Below, piece by piece: positions 11,331-23,100 of a DNA stretch of 64,000 bases (the stretch's first letter is position 1; each line of letters starts with the position of its first letter). The position numbers were made by a program, and so were the translations under genes. A model generated the notes under the pieces. That model saw nothing but the letters and a program-made list of their open reading frames with translations, made no database searches and was not told the DNA's origin. Source of the stretch: Luzula sylvatica (Eukaryota; Streptophyta; Magnoliopsida; Poales; Juncaceae); contig OX326958.1 in NCBI GenBank assembly GCA_946800325.1, forward strand, positions 9,124,001 to 9,188,000, given 5' to 3'.

Positions 11331-14300
11331 TTCAATCGAGTAGACTCGACAAAGCTATATCTTTCACGAACGTCAAAGAACTTTTAGGGATTCCCTCTCT
11401 TTTCTTTTATTCCATCCAGGTGTGTATTATTCCTATTTTTTTTCTTCTAAATTTGTGAAATAAATTTGTTGTCGTTTTCGATTGCAACTAAAATTGACTG
11501 ATTTTGGGCTATTTGCGGTTCAACGACTATTTATAGTTTAATTTCATGTATGTAGGAATTAATTTTTGTTTTTTGGATCTAGTCAAGGGTTAATATGGTT
11601 CATTATGACTAAATTGGGGCTAACAGGATTTGGGTTTCATTTCATGCATCATTTGAGGGTGTGTTCCAAATTGGGGCCAATATGGTACATTTTATAAGAT
11701 TAATTTCAGTCACAATTCAGGGGCTTAATTTGAATACTTTTCTACATGAAGCTATGTACAATTTTTTTGCTTACATATTTCATTAGTCCATAAAAACAAT
11801 TAAAATTGACAATTTTATCATCATATTTCTTTAGACACTTTCCTTGTAATTGTTGAGCTCCCTCCAAATAATTTTCGCGCATAGATCAAATCGCTGACAA
11901 CTGCACCAGATCTTAAGACGGCTCGAGCAACAATCACATTTCTCTTTTCCACGGACCGGTACCATGAAGAACATGACGTCATGACAGGCTAATGATTTTT
12001 TAGGGCAGTTTCGTAAAATTGCATTTGAGTATTTGGTACGTTGTTTATTCTTTTTAAGAATATTTATTGAAATGTAAGGATAATGGTTAAATATAAGAAT
12101 AATTGATAATATAAAGATACTTGTGAGCGGTACCAGATTTAGGAATCATCTTATTGATTGGTACGAGTATGCATTGGTAATTGTTGGTACCAATGTTAAT
12201 TTGTTTCGGTATCATTGTTAATTTCTATATATAATTCAACTCAATTTAACTTATAGTATCATTCATATATTATCAATTAAATTTAACTTGCACAAATTAA
12301 TGTTTTATAATTCTAAACGTAAACTTAACCAACACAAACTTAATCTCCGAATTTACAAATCCCTGAACACGAATATAATTTCTGAGTATAAATCAAACTT
12401 CCATATACATCACATTCAAATCAAATTTTGAGTATTGCAAATTTGCAATTCGTTGATCTGGAGTGTGAATCTCAAAGCTGAGTAATTGACTAGTCTCATG
12501 CCCATTCTCCATAGAGATATAGTCCAACAAACATCAATAATCCAAATTCACATATAGGAAGTTACTACATGGATGATTCTGAGGGTGAAAGCAAGATAGA
12601 GTTTAGTTCCTTCATAAACTAAAAAAAAAAATGCAATGAGAAGTTAATTTCATGATAAAAATGAAAAATCAAATTACTAAATTTTAATTATTAATCGAAG
12701 CCCTAATTACTTAAGTAACTAAACCGAAATAATCAATATAAACCATACTTCTAAGTTCTAAGTTCAAATATTGTTCAATTCTTTATAATTAACATATATC
12801 TTTCTTTTTTTTGAGGAAAATGAACATATTTCTAAGTTCTTGTTCGTCAATTACTTGTCTATGAACTTTGTTTAAGATTCAATTAGACGAAAATTTAATT
12901 TAGTTTGTGATATAAATATGTAGATCCAAATCTGAGCCTAGTAAAAGGACAAGGCGGAGCCCTCCTACGTGAGAAACTGGTGGAGGTGTTTCAGTCAAGA
13001 AAATTAATTGAATTTGGTTTGTGATATAAATATGTATTTTATTTATTTATATCCAAACCATTCATATTGCACACTAAAGCCTATTACAAACATAAATGCT
13101 AAAGACCAAATATAGTGTGAAATAAACTCAGCCCAAAGACTAAACTGAAAGTCCAAGACATATCTGGCCTAGGAGCTAATGATTCATCTTTCATGTGCGA
13201 TACGAAATGGACAACTTGTTGAATTATAAAGTTGCATTTAATATTAATTAATTTTAGTATGCATGTGTGTAAGGTCATGTTCATGAATATTCTTGACACT
13301 TATTAAAAGGTTATGTTTACACTAGTAAAAAATCATGTTCACACTAGTTTGTGTCATTTGAACACCAGAAAATATTTAGTAATCTCTATCTTTCTTCTAT
13401 AATAAAATTCAAGTTCCATTGAATCGTTTATTCCCATTATATTTCGGTTGTGATCCTTGACTAGTGTAACGTGTTATTGTACTATTGTTAAATTCGGTTA
13501 TCGTTACACAACTCCAGCATCATCTTCTTCAAACGATCTTTCATACACTTACAAACAAATAATCCGGATCATGAAATACATCAATTTACATCAATTCCTT
13601 GCACGCAGTTTCTACAAATTAACCTCATTACATACTATCGTCTGAAATGCGGAGATAAAAGACGGAGTACCAAGAATTAATGGTTCAAATTCATTACATT
13701 ATTAACGTTACCTCCTTTTATTCTTCTATCCTCTTCAAATTCATTACAAATCCTTGCGAATTATTCTTCGAATTCATTACTAGTTACCCTTATAAATTCA
13801 TTACGAATTCTTCGAATTCATTAAAACTTAACCCTGCTTCCTAGTTTTCTTCTATCTTCTTGACCTCCTACTTTCTCCTCGCACCTATCCAAATATAAAA
13901 CTTGGCTTAATACTATATCACATCTTAATTTAACTTTACACTCGAGTCTGAGCTGCAGATTTTCATGACGATTTTGTGCACTCGGGAAGAATGAATGGTT
14001 CTCAATTTATAACTCGGTTCACTTTTCAGGTTGTTGAAATAAAATATTACCAAATCTTCCGCCGAATTGATACCTACCCCAATTTGTGAATTCGGTGCAG
14101 TAGTTCATCCTTGATTTGACGAAATTGGTGCAGCACTACTTTGTCCCCGACTTGACGAAATTGAGGTATAAGTTTTTTTTGCCTATTTGATCAATTCAAG
14201 CCACTATTTCCCCAATTGGACGAATTTGGGCATTTATTTACATGGGTCACTGATTTTTGTCTCCCAATTACTGAATTGATACCCTGAAATACGAGATACG

Positions 14301-14370
14301 AATTGAGAACTCGCGATTACATAAAATGATGCATCGATTTAATATTCAATATGAACATAATACAAAACAT
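11331..14370. other. Gene-free stretch
   Basis: No gene is supported. Bases 13,680-13,830 repeat a motif like TTCGAATTCATTAC at least five times. Bases 14,070-14,290 repeat a motif with TTGACGAAATTG or a variant. This repeat-bearing part could be the interior of the Helitron whose 3' end is at 14,402, but its 5' end was not found. Confidence 0.35.
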
Positions 14371-14374
14371 TTTT

Positions 14375-14402
14375 CCGCAATACAGCGCGGGTATTATGCT
14401 AG
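14375..14402 (+). mobile_element. Helitron-type 3' terminus
   Basis: A hairpin (CCGC, an 8-base loop AATACAGC, GCGG at 14,375-14,390) is followed closely by GTATTATG and CTAG, with T next. This is the canonical Helitron 3' end: hairpin, then CTRR inserted before T. Homology to the paralogous block near 6246 resumes right after CTAG, which independently marks this as an insertion boundary. The 5' end was not located. Confidence 0.65.
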
Positions 14403-15540
14403 TATATTATTAGTGTTGAAAAGTAATGTATACGCACAAAATAATTATATTCAATATGATACAAAATACAAATCCACATGGAAAGATATAATTAACACTA
14501 AAAAAGATATATGAACAATAAAAAAAAAATACTGCCAATACAAATGATGCATCGATTTAATATTGAAATCATATATTAATACACATTAAAGCTAAAAATG
14601 ATATATTGACACCAAAATATTATTCTGAAACTTTGAAAGAAGTATAAATAATAAAAATAGTAACTGTTGTTGAGATGATATATTAACCCAAAAATGGTAC
14701 AATCGTCGTAAAAGGTGTTAAAAACAGACTTTTGGTACAGGAAATTATATATTTACATTAAAAATCGTATATCAGTTCAGTGATATAGACATATATAAAA
14801 TAGTATATTTTCAGATAAGGTGTTATTAACAAACAATATACAACGTAAGAAGATAACGATTAATCACGTTGAAAATAAAATAAATAATACATTGTTAATG
14901 ATTAACATGAAATTTTATTTATGATGGCCATAAAAGTGAATAAATATATTTTGAAAATAAAAAGAAGAAATCAATAGTTTCCGATGATCTTAAGATAATT
15001 GACATTTCAAAACAATATATAACCACTTAGAATGATATAGTAACACTAAAAATAATATATGAAAAAATGAAATAAATTGTCAATAAAAATAATGTATCGA
15101 GTCAACATTGGAAATGTATATTAAAAGATATTAATATTAAAATCGGTATATTGACACCAAAACATTATATTGTCACCGAAAAAATATATCAATACTAAAA
15201 TTATTATATTAATGTTGAAAATAATATATTGAACTCAACAAACAGTAGAGCGGAGACATAATGTTGTAATCATACTAAAACATTATTTTTTTTGAAATAC
15301 ATTGTTAGTATGGAAAATTATATATTGTCATTGAAAACATTATACAAATGTCCAAAAGAGCTATTGACACTATAAAATATACAAAGATACATATTAGTTA
15401 ATAGTTATCATGCAAAACAATACCTTATTAATTACTAACATGAAATATGATTTACCGAATTTAAAGGTGAAAACATTTTTTATAAAAACGAAACAAAACA
15501 AAGTTTCTAAAGCAAGAAACATAAAAAAAAAAAAAAGATC
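14403..15540. repeat. AT-rich degenerate repeat block upstream of the intact F-box gene
   Basis: It is paralogous to about 6246-6740. Variants of ATATATTGACACCAAAA recur many times (for example 14,600, 15,150, 15,170, 15,215). The shared CTATTGACACTATAAAATAT is at about 6571 and 15,362. No gene. Confidence 0.7.
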
Positions 15541-15548
15541 ATGCTAAA

Positions 15549-15836
15549 CAAGGGAACTTGTTGGTGGTTGTATAAGGAACGCAAGGCATTGACGAGAAAC
15601 GCAGATGGACAGTTCTTCTTGCCTTCGTCTCCCTAACGAGATGCAAGAAATAGACCAACCGAGTCGATATTGTATCCAATGAGAGAAAAACTATGATTTT
15701 CTTTTCGTTAGAGCCTTGTCTGTGGATTATATGTGGCCATTATGTGTGAGGAACTTGCTGCGATTGGAAGTTTTGTGCGCGCGTAATTGACGAGATAAGT
15801 ACGAAATGTAAGGTTCCAAAATTGAGGGTCTTAGTC
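15549..15836 (+). promoter_or_regulatory. Duplicate of the SMAX1-like gene's upstream region, next to the F-box gene
   Basis: This aligns, same strand and same order, with 32,451-32,717. Shared blocks are CAAGGGAACT.. CAAGGCATTGACGAGAAACG, AACGAGATGC, TTCTTTTCGTTA, TATGTGGCCATT, and CAAAATTGAGGGTCTTAGTC (TTGGGGG in the SMAX1 copy). Because the SMAX1-like gene is on the - strand, the end nearest its ATG corresponds to 15,549 and the far end faces the F-box gene. No SMAX1 coding sequence is present beside this copy. Confidence 0.8.
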
Positions 15837-16103
15837 TTACCACGCACTATTCAAAAACGCGAGTTCAAAATCCCAAAATCAATGAAACTTACTATGTGGG
15901 TTCCGTGAGAATATAGAGGGCAATGTAATTGATCCTTTGGTTTTAAAATTTTGTTGATATAATAATTAAGAACTAAATTTTGTTTACGTCAGAAAAATTA
16001 TTTCTATTTCATTAAAGTAAATGTAATATTTAAAAAACCATCGCTAAAGAGAGATTTGTTGTCACTCAAAACAAATCTTCACAAACATGGTTATAATATT
16101 GGA

Positions 16104-16110
16104 TATATAA
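16104..16110 (+). promoter_or_regulatory. Probable TATA box of the intact F-box gene
   Basis: TATATAA lies 111 bp before the ATG at 16,221 and is conserved in place in the broken copy (6968). The flanking bases between it and the ATG are also conserved between the copies. Confidence 0.55.
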
Positions 16111-16220
16111 GAGGCCTTTCTTGATCATATTCCCATATACCTTTTTTTTAATTACTTCCGTCCATTCTAGCAATTTCTTTCATACTTCTTCATTTTTAAA
16201 CACTTCTGTTTAAAATTGAA

Positions 16221-17477
16221 ATGGGTCCTCTTATTCGTGGATTTTCCTCTATCGTGTATTCATGGGGAAATTACATGTCAAACTACTGCAAGACCGTCAG
16301 AAACAATGATGAATTTCAATCTAAAAAACTCATTTCTTTTGTAGAGATGTTACCAGAAGAGTTAATACTGAAAATATTATCCTTACTCCCCGCTGCAGAT
16401 GGAATTAGAGTTGGATCTGTCTCGAAAGTCTCGCAAAAATACATCTCAAAAACGAAATACATTTTAAATGACGACTATATCCCATCACATAAACCCTGGT
16501 ATTTTATGTTTATATTACATGAAGGCGATATTGTTGGGTATACCTATGATTCTGAAGCACAATCATTGCACACGTTTGATTTTCTGAATTTAAAGTCATT
16601 GTCCCAATATACTTCATTCGAAAATCCTTTCTTCGATTATACACATAATGGTCTTTCATCATCACATGGATTAGTATGTATAAGACAACTGAAAAATAAG
16701 AACAATAGTATTTTGGTATGCAACCCTATATTGAAACGCTGGAGATGGTTACCAGAGGTACCAGATAACGAGGATGAATATTTTCATGCACTTGCATTAT
16801 CAGTAGATATTCAATCTAAAACATACTACACGGCAATGGTTAAGGTCTCTTCCAAAAGTGCTGGAGGTGAACAAAAAGTAGGCATTGAGTTGTTTGATTC
16901 AAAGGAAAAATGTTGGGCGAATGTTTACAATGGTTTTTTAGTTGGATATTGGCAAATATTGCGTGTAGTGATATGTATTGATATCTTATATTTTCTTATT
17001 AAGAGAGTGGGTATGACTCAATCAAGTTATGCTATGGTGCCATATGATTTGAGAAGCACAAGAATTGAAAATTCTCTCACAGATTTGGCAATTTTGTTGC
17101 CGAGTGATATAAGTTTTTTTTGTGAGATGATGAATTTATGCGGTAAGTTGATCTTGGTATGCTGGAAGACTGATGACATAACGAACATGAGGGATGTCTT
17201 GATCTTATTGGAATTGTCTGGGACAAAATGGAATGAGATTTCGCGGATGCCAAATGAGTTCTCAAATATTTTCCGAGGATGTAGATGTCGTGGATTCAAT
17301 GATTTAGTTTATCTATATACATGGAACCAAACAAATTTGGCAATATTCAATTTAAGTCGAAATACTTGGAACTTCGTAAACATGTCTCCGATCCCACAAA
17401 AAAATAGTTTGAGTCATAAAACTCATATTTTTTTACACGCATTTTGTTGGGAACCGAGGTTGGATATTTGTCCATAG
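16221..17477 (+). CDS. HAWAIIAN SKIRT-like F-box protein, 418 aa
   Basis: A single-exon frame. An F-box lies at residues 42-80 (VEMLPEELILKILSLLPAAD and on), which would bind SKP1/ASK in an SCF E3 ligase. WYFMF follows at 93-97. The rest is an F-box-associated/kelch-like region with CNPILKRWRWLPEVP near 170 and FNLSRNTWxFVNMSPIP near 380. The C-terminus is CWEPRLDICP. Length and motifs fit Arabidopsis HWS (411 aa), which has WYFMF at the same place and ends EPRLEIAP. The ATG is supported by the same start in the paralog at 7069. Upstream are a TATA-like site and a stretch duplicated from the SMAX1-like gene's upstream region. No lesions are seen. The target is unknown; identity to HWS looks modest, so this is probably a lineage-specific paralog. 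Confidence 0.9.
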   Translation: MGPLIRGFSSIVYSWGNYMSNYCKTVRNNDEFQSKKLISFVEMLPEELILKILSLLPAADGIRVGSVSKVSQKYISKTKYILNDDYIPSHKPWYFMFILHEGDIVGYTYDSEAQSLHTFDFLNLKSLSQYTSFENPFFDYTHNGLSSSHGLVCIRQLKNKNNSILVCNPILKRWRWLPEVPDNEDEYFHALALSVDIQSKTYYTAMVKVSSKSAGGEQKVGIELFDSKEKCWANVYNGFLVGYWQILRVVICIDILYFLIKRVGMTQSSYAMVPYDLRSTRIENSLTDLAILLPSDISFFCEMMNLCGKLILVCWKTDDITNMRDVLILLELSGTKWNEISRMPNEFSNIFRGCRCRGFNDLVYLYTWNQTNLAIFNLSRNTWNFVNMSPIPQKNSLSHKTHIFLHAFCWEPRLDICP

Positions 17478-17660
17478 ACTTCCAACCAAGCTTTGTCTCG
17501 GGTTTTTAACACCCGAGTCATATTTTGGAAAGCAATTACGACCATCTAAGTATTTCAATTTATTGTTACGTTAATTCTTCTGCAAAACAAGGAACTCGAA
17601 TTATCACAAGAAGGGAGGAATTGCAATATGAAACTGATACGGGCTTTGTATCTTTCGCAA
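17478..17660 (+). repeat. F-box 3' flank with the single-copy ancestor of the 35-bp minisatellite
   Basis: After the stop the shared flank (ATAGACTTCC.., GGGTTTTTAAC) leads to CATATTTTGGAAAGCAATTA and CGACCATCTAAGTA at about 17,518-17,552. This is one unit of the array found at 8044-9405. Confidence 0.8.
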
Positions 17661-17661
17661 A

Positions 17662-17832
17662 CACGACCAAGGGAAGCGGAAAAAGGATTCGAAGAATAAA
17701 CGTAGAGAACAAAAAAAAACACGACCAAGGGAAGCGTAAAAAGGATTTGCAAAATGAGCGTAGAGAGCAAAAAAAACGACCAAGGGAAACGTAAAAAGGA
17801 TTCGCAAAATAAACGTAGAGAACAAAAAAAAA
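17662..17832 (+). repeat. Tandem repeat, about 57 bp, three copies
   Basis: The unit ACGACCAAGGGAAGCG.. AAAAGGATTCG.. ATAAACGTAGAGAACAAAAA is repeated three times with a few changes. The Lys/Arg-rich frame across it (to 17,794) is a by-product of the repeat. Confidence 0.85.
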
Positions 17833-18179
17833 ATAGTATCACTTTCTCAAAGAATCACCGACACTCAAACAATGTCTTTTTCTCAAAATCATTGTCGACT
17901 CTCGGCTCAAAATGATATCACCTTCTCAAATTCAAACATAAAAATTGGTTTGGAATGCTAGAGACCGGAAAATAACTTGAGAAGAAGACCGGAGGACGAT
18001 GACGGGAGAAGGGTCATTGTGACCGGAGGACGATGACCGGAAAATAACTTGATATCTCCTTCTCAAATTAGTTGGATATTATGATATTATGATTTGTGTG
18101 AACCAAACTATTTGATCTAGTATTATGATTTGTGCGATAAAATAGTAAGATTTGGATACTATAATTTGTGTGATCCAAA

Positions 18180-18612
18180 CTATGTTGCACGAATACAAAT
18201 ACGAATATCGTATCTTACACGATACATATATAGAGCTACGACAGTTTTCAAAAAACATATGATATGATACGTCTATTATATATAATATTTTATTATTTTA
18301 TTAATTATAATTTATATATTTAATATTTTATTTTTGTATATATTATGTTTTTGAGAAAATATATTAAATTTGTTTGTTACTGGAATAACTTCTTATTAAG
18401 TAAATATTTATTTATATGTATTACTTATTTATTTAAATTTATAAATTTATAAATTATAATATTGTTTTTCATATATATTTATTGATACGTTATGGATATT
18501 CGAAAATATCCGAGAAGTATATGATATTATTTTAAAATAAAATATTCGAATATGACACGTGGAGTATCCGATACGATACGGTTTGATTTTTGAAATATCC
18601 GCTTGACATAAC
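18180..18612. mobile_element. Non-autonomous DNA element (copy 2 of the 10,191-10,758 family)
   Basis: The left end CTATGTTGCACGAATACAAA and the right end (reverse complement GGTTATGTCAAGCGGATATT) match the terminal repeats of the element at 10,191. An inner motif ACACGTGGAGTATCCGATAC matches GCACGTGGCGTATTCGAT of copy 1. The interior is AT-rich; there is no coding capacity. Confidence 0.65.
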
Positions 18613-19950
18613 CAATATGTTAACTCGAATAGTATTGTTTAGATGTGATTTATATTTATATTCTATTACATAGCAAATTACTTTGTGAACATACTAACTA
18701 GAAAAGAACTCATAATCCTATTATGCACTCCCCTATAAATCAATTAATTCTTAGGTTATTTATCAAACAAAGCCTTTGGTTGCAATTATTTTTCTCTTTT
18801 GAAATTATGTCACGAGAGCAATGCTCAATAATTAAAGATAAATAAATATTTATTTTGCCCACTACAAGTCTGCCATTTTGTAGCTTGTAAAAATCATAAG
18901 ATTTTGTATTCAATACCACGTTTTCACTATAATACAAAATATTCTCTATATAGTTAGTAATTAAAACCATAAGATTTTGTATATATTAACTATGTAGTAC
19001 TTGTTGATTAATTATGTTTTACATACTAATTAACTTGGGGAAGATAAAATAATGAATACAAATTATCTGTACATAACTGGTCTGTTAATGTGCATTTTGA
19101 ATTTTAATTGTTGTCGTGTAGCTTTAATTAATTTTTCCACTGGTTATTTGAACTTGTGTAAAAAATGATCTGTACATAATATTTGATCAGGAACATGAAC
19201 AAGTTTACAATTGTAATTTACATTCTTTTTAATCTTAAATGTTTAGTATGAAGCTAGTTTGTGTGTTCTGGTATGAACAATCTTCTTGTAAAGATGTTGC
19301 GAGTCGAATGGTCTCTAATTGTACTTGGATTTTTTTTTTCAAACTTTTGTAATTGAATAAGACGAGTATAACCAAATGTCTTGTACTATGAATTCTGCTA
19401 TGTAAAGATTAACAACTTTTAACATATATTATCTTTTTATATTATTGCATGTGAATGTCGATTGTTTAACAGATTTACTCATATAAACATAATATATCGT
19501 AACCAATAAATTTCGTAAGAATTCATTATACTTGTTAACACACAATTAACTAGAGCTATTGGAGTAAATTCGCTTGTTTAACCGTTATCAGATCTATTGT
19601 TGGTTTCGATCGTAACAAAACATCTACATATGTAAAACCAACTTTTTATTCTATAAACTAAAAAATTCCGGCCCATTGAATATTTTCTAGTGGTTTGTTT
19701 ATAGTCACGGCTTAATAGGCTTTTTCATTAACATTTGAGGACCAGTCTATGGACTCAACTTTGAATTTGAATTTGAAACACCCCGTTTTGAATTTGAATG
19801 TTCTGATTTGACTTGGCTTGAATTGATAGATTTCGCCACACTACCAAACACTTAAATATCATATTCGGAATATAAAAAATCATATTTTAATTACCATTTA
19901 AGTAAATCTTAATAAACAAAATTTCCACAAATTAAAAAATAAATACAAGG
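18613..19950. other. Gene-free AT-rich stretch
   Basis: No gene, repeat array or element boundary could be supported here. Confidence 0.4.
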
Positions 19951-19953
19951 AAG

Positions 19954-19955
<2 letters not shown>

Positions 19956-20029
<74 letters not shown>

Positions 20030-20046
20030 CTCTTGGATAGGGTTGC

Positions 20047-20107
<61 letters not shown>

Positions 20108-20172
20108 CTCTTGGATAGGGTTGCAACACACACACACATATATATATATAACTCTTGGATAGGGTTGCAACA
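19956..20172. repeat. Compound AT/CA microsatellite with a 24-bp linker repeated three times
   Basis: A long (TA)n run is followed by AACTCTTGGATAGGGTTGCA, then (CA)n and (TA)n. The linker appears at about 20,028, 20,105 and 20,150, each time followed by ACACACA. The whole linker plus dinucleotide tract has duplicated as a unit. Frames reading IYIYIY or VCVCVC are artefacts. Confidence 0.95.
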
Positions 20173-23100
20173 CAATTGGTGATCACAAAATATCCAAAGT
20201 ATTAATAAAACTAGAATACACTTAAAATAGTGGCCGGCCCAAACAAAAAGGTTGTCACTTTAAAGCGAATTTATGACATAGGCAAGAAGTGGTTGAAAAG
20301 GCTAATTATTTTCTTATGCTACTCCATATTTTATTGATATGTTTTAATTAAAGTTATGATTAGTTTAGGAAAATATAATTTGATATGAAGAAGTATATAA
20401 TTGTAACTATATTGGTATTTGAGCAATATGAGAATTTTCATTTTCAATGATATAAAATTTTCTATACTTGAAATTGAAAATGAGATTTAAAGAAATATTG
20501 TTAACTAGAAAATGAACCCTACAAATATTTTTCTACAGAGAATTGATTCACTTTTTCTAAAGTCATGTAACATTATAAATTTATAATGACAAAAAATAAA
20601 ACGAATATTCTTGAAAAAGTTAATTGATTAGTTGAAAAGAATCCCTAAAAGTTTCATATTCAACTCACTAAATATTTCTTCACTAGAAGATAGACAAGAA
20701 AGTAATCCTTTTAGCCGCCTACTTTAATTAATTGCACCTTCAAAAAGTCTTTTTAGACTTCTTAAATATTGTTTACTTTTTGTTCTCAAAAGTCTTTTGA
20801 AACTACTCATATATGTCATTCACTATGTATCATTTAAAGGAACTACATAATTTAGATTTTTCTAGTCTTTCTTTTAGTAATGAAACAATATTATCAATTA
20901 CTAACATGTAAATTGCAAATACAAGTTATTATTTTTTAGTACAAAGCAAGATTTTCCATTTAAACCAAGCCCTTCTTGTCCAATTTTCAATCAATTGTTT
21001 AGTTAGTATAATAGCATGCATTTCAACTCAATGTTTAGGTCATTTATTATATATATAAAGAAAAACAATAAATATCCACTCCAAAAGTTAGCTTTATTCA
21101 CAAAACAACAACCATTTAGGGTTATTTAACCTTTTGTTTGTGTTGCCTTTTTCATCACACTAATTGTAACTCAAAAAAGTCTTTAGACTTTTGAAACCCT
21201 TTGCCACTTTTAAATTAAAAAATGTAGCCTTTAAAACGCCACTTTAAAAGCTAGAAGCTAGGCTTTGGTTATAAACTAAGCAAACCAAAATTTGTAATTT
21301 CATTCTATTAATATGCTATTAAAGGAAGACTTCTCAAATTAATTAATGAAGACTCTTAACAGGTGTGAATGAGAGAAAAAAGAAAGGAATATTTAAGAAA
21401 AATGTAATTTTGTAAGATTTAGAGAGAAGAAAAGGCCATTAATGGATGCACATGCATTGTAGTTGGGCCATGGACCCTTATTGGCCCTCATAGGACCCAC
21501 GATCCTTTTCGGATTTAAAGGAGTCTTTGTGGATTGTCCTTTTATGAAACTCTTCTATCTTTTCAGACTTTCTTCAGATTTTCTATTTCTTATCATCCGT
21601 AGCTTCTCTAAACAATGTTTCATTTTCAATTATTTATCTGAATTAAATTCAAATGTGAAAAAAAAATAGGATTAAAATATTCCTTTATATTTCATATTTA
21701 ATTTAATTAAATTATTTTTGATATTTTTTTATTAAATTAAGAAAAAGTAATATTTTTCTACCAAGATTCTGTAAGGCGAATAATAAGCGTGCTAACTGCT
21801 AAATGACAGAATCGAACCGGTCAATTCAATTTTTCGATTCGTTTGATCAGGTTATGCTGAAAAATTGGTAGTTGTCGATTTATTCGGTTTGGTTAAGTTT
21901 TAATATTTTGAAAATTGGTTTGACCGTACCAGATGAATTATATTCCACATTTTATATTATTGTTCCAATATGTTAATTTTAAAATTTTATAAATTATGTT
22001 ACAAATAATATTATTATATTTTATATGATTTATTAATGATATATATTTATTTTAAGACTATAAATTTCTTATTCGGTTCAAAATTTAGATTGGTTCGGTT
22101 TGGTCTTATTTTGGTTTGGTTTGAACTGAACATATCAAATGCACATTCATATGTCAAATTTGTTCATGATGATTTTTTAAAATTAATAAAAAATATCAAA
22201 AGGACATTAGTGAAAATAAATATGAAAAATAAACGAGTATTTTTGTCGAAAAATATGTAGCATCATTCAATGTTAAGTTAACCATTATAGGAAAGCAAAT
22301 GAAGAAAATATTGTTCAAAGATTATTTTTAAATAATCTAAAAGATTAGGGATTTTATAAATTTTCAAAAAATAGGTTTTTAAATTTCCCATATATATAAT
22401 TGGCATGTTTTGAGATATTATCAATAAAATATTTAAAATACAGGTACTTTTTAGTTTATGTAATGGTTAAACAAGAATTGTTTAATGTAGATATGTTTTG
22501 AAATTATGTATCCGGAACTTAATTAAAAAATGAAGAAATTTGATTAAACATGATAGGAATTTTGTGTATTTTGTCAAAATTCAGATTGCTATTCTAAGTA
22601 TATGATTTGACACAAAATATAATTTTTATTTTGTATATTTTATAACAAGGTTAAAACGAATTATATAACAAGATACGCCAACGTTTCCTTTCTTTTAATT
22701 TTTTAATTTTTAAGTATATGTTGTATGATGTCAAAATATATCTAAATCAAAACAAATATATTTACTTGTGTGTCCAAAAATTACTCAAATAAAATATGTC
22801 TCTACATAGCTATATAGACATAAAGCTTGTAAAGCCACACAAAAACATTACCTCTCTTTATGGAAGTCGGTTGGTTGGCTTCTTTCCTTCTCCGCAAAGA
22901 CCTCGTTATTGTCATCATTATTATTCCATCTTTTTTGCACAATACCATTTTCAACTATATTTGGTTTCATAAATACTTCCAAAAGTATACCTAATATTTA
23001 CAAATAAATAGCGAATATTAAAGTTTGTCAAGGGTATTTAAGTCAAGCATAAATCTAAATCTTCATGTCGTGACTCATCTATAATGCATATCTTCATCAT

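Noticed and set aside
17525..17842. Lys/Arg-rich frame and its antisense frames after the F-box gene
   Set aside because: They cross a three-copy tandem repeat of about 57 bp in the 3' flank. Nothing suggests a gene.
19898..20186. Frames encoding Ile-Tyr and Cys-Val repeats
   Set aside because: Translations of TA and CA microsatellites.
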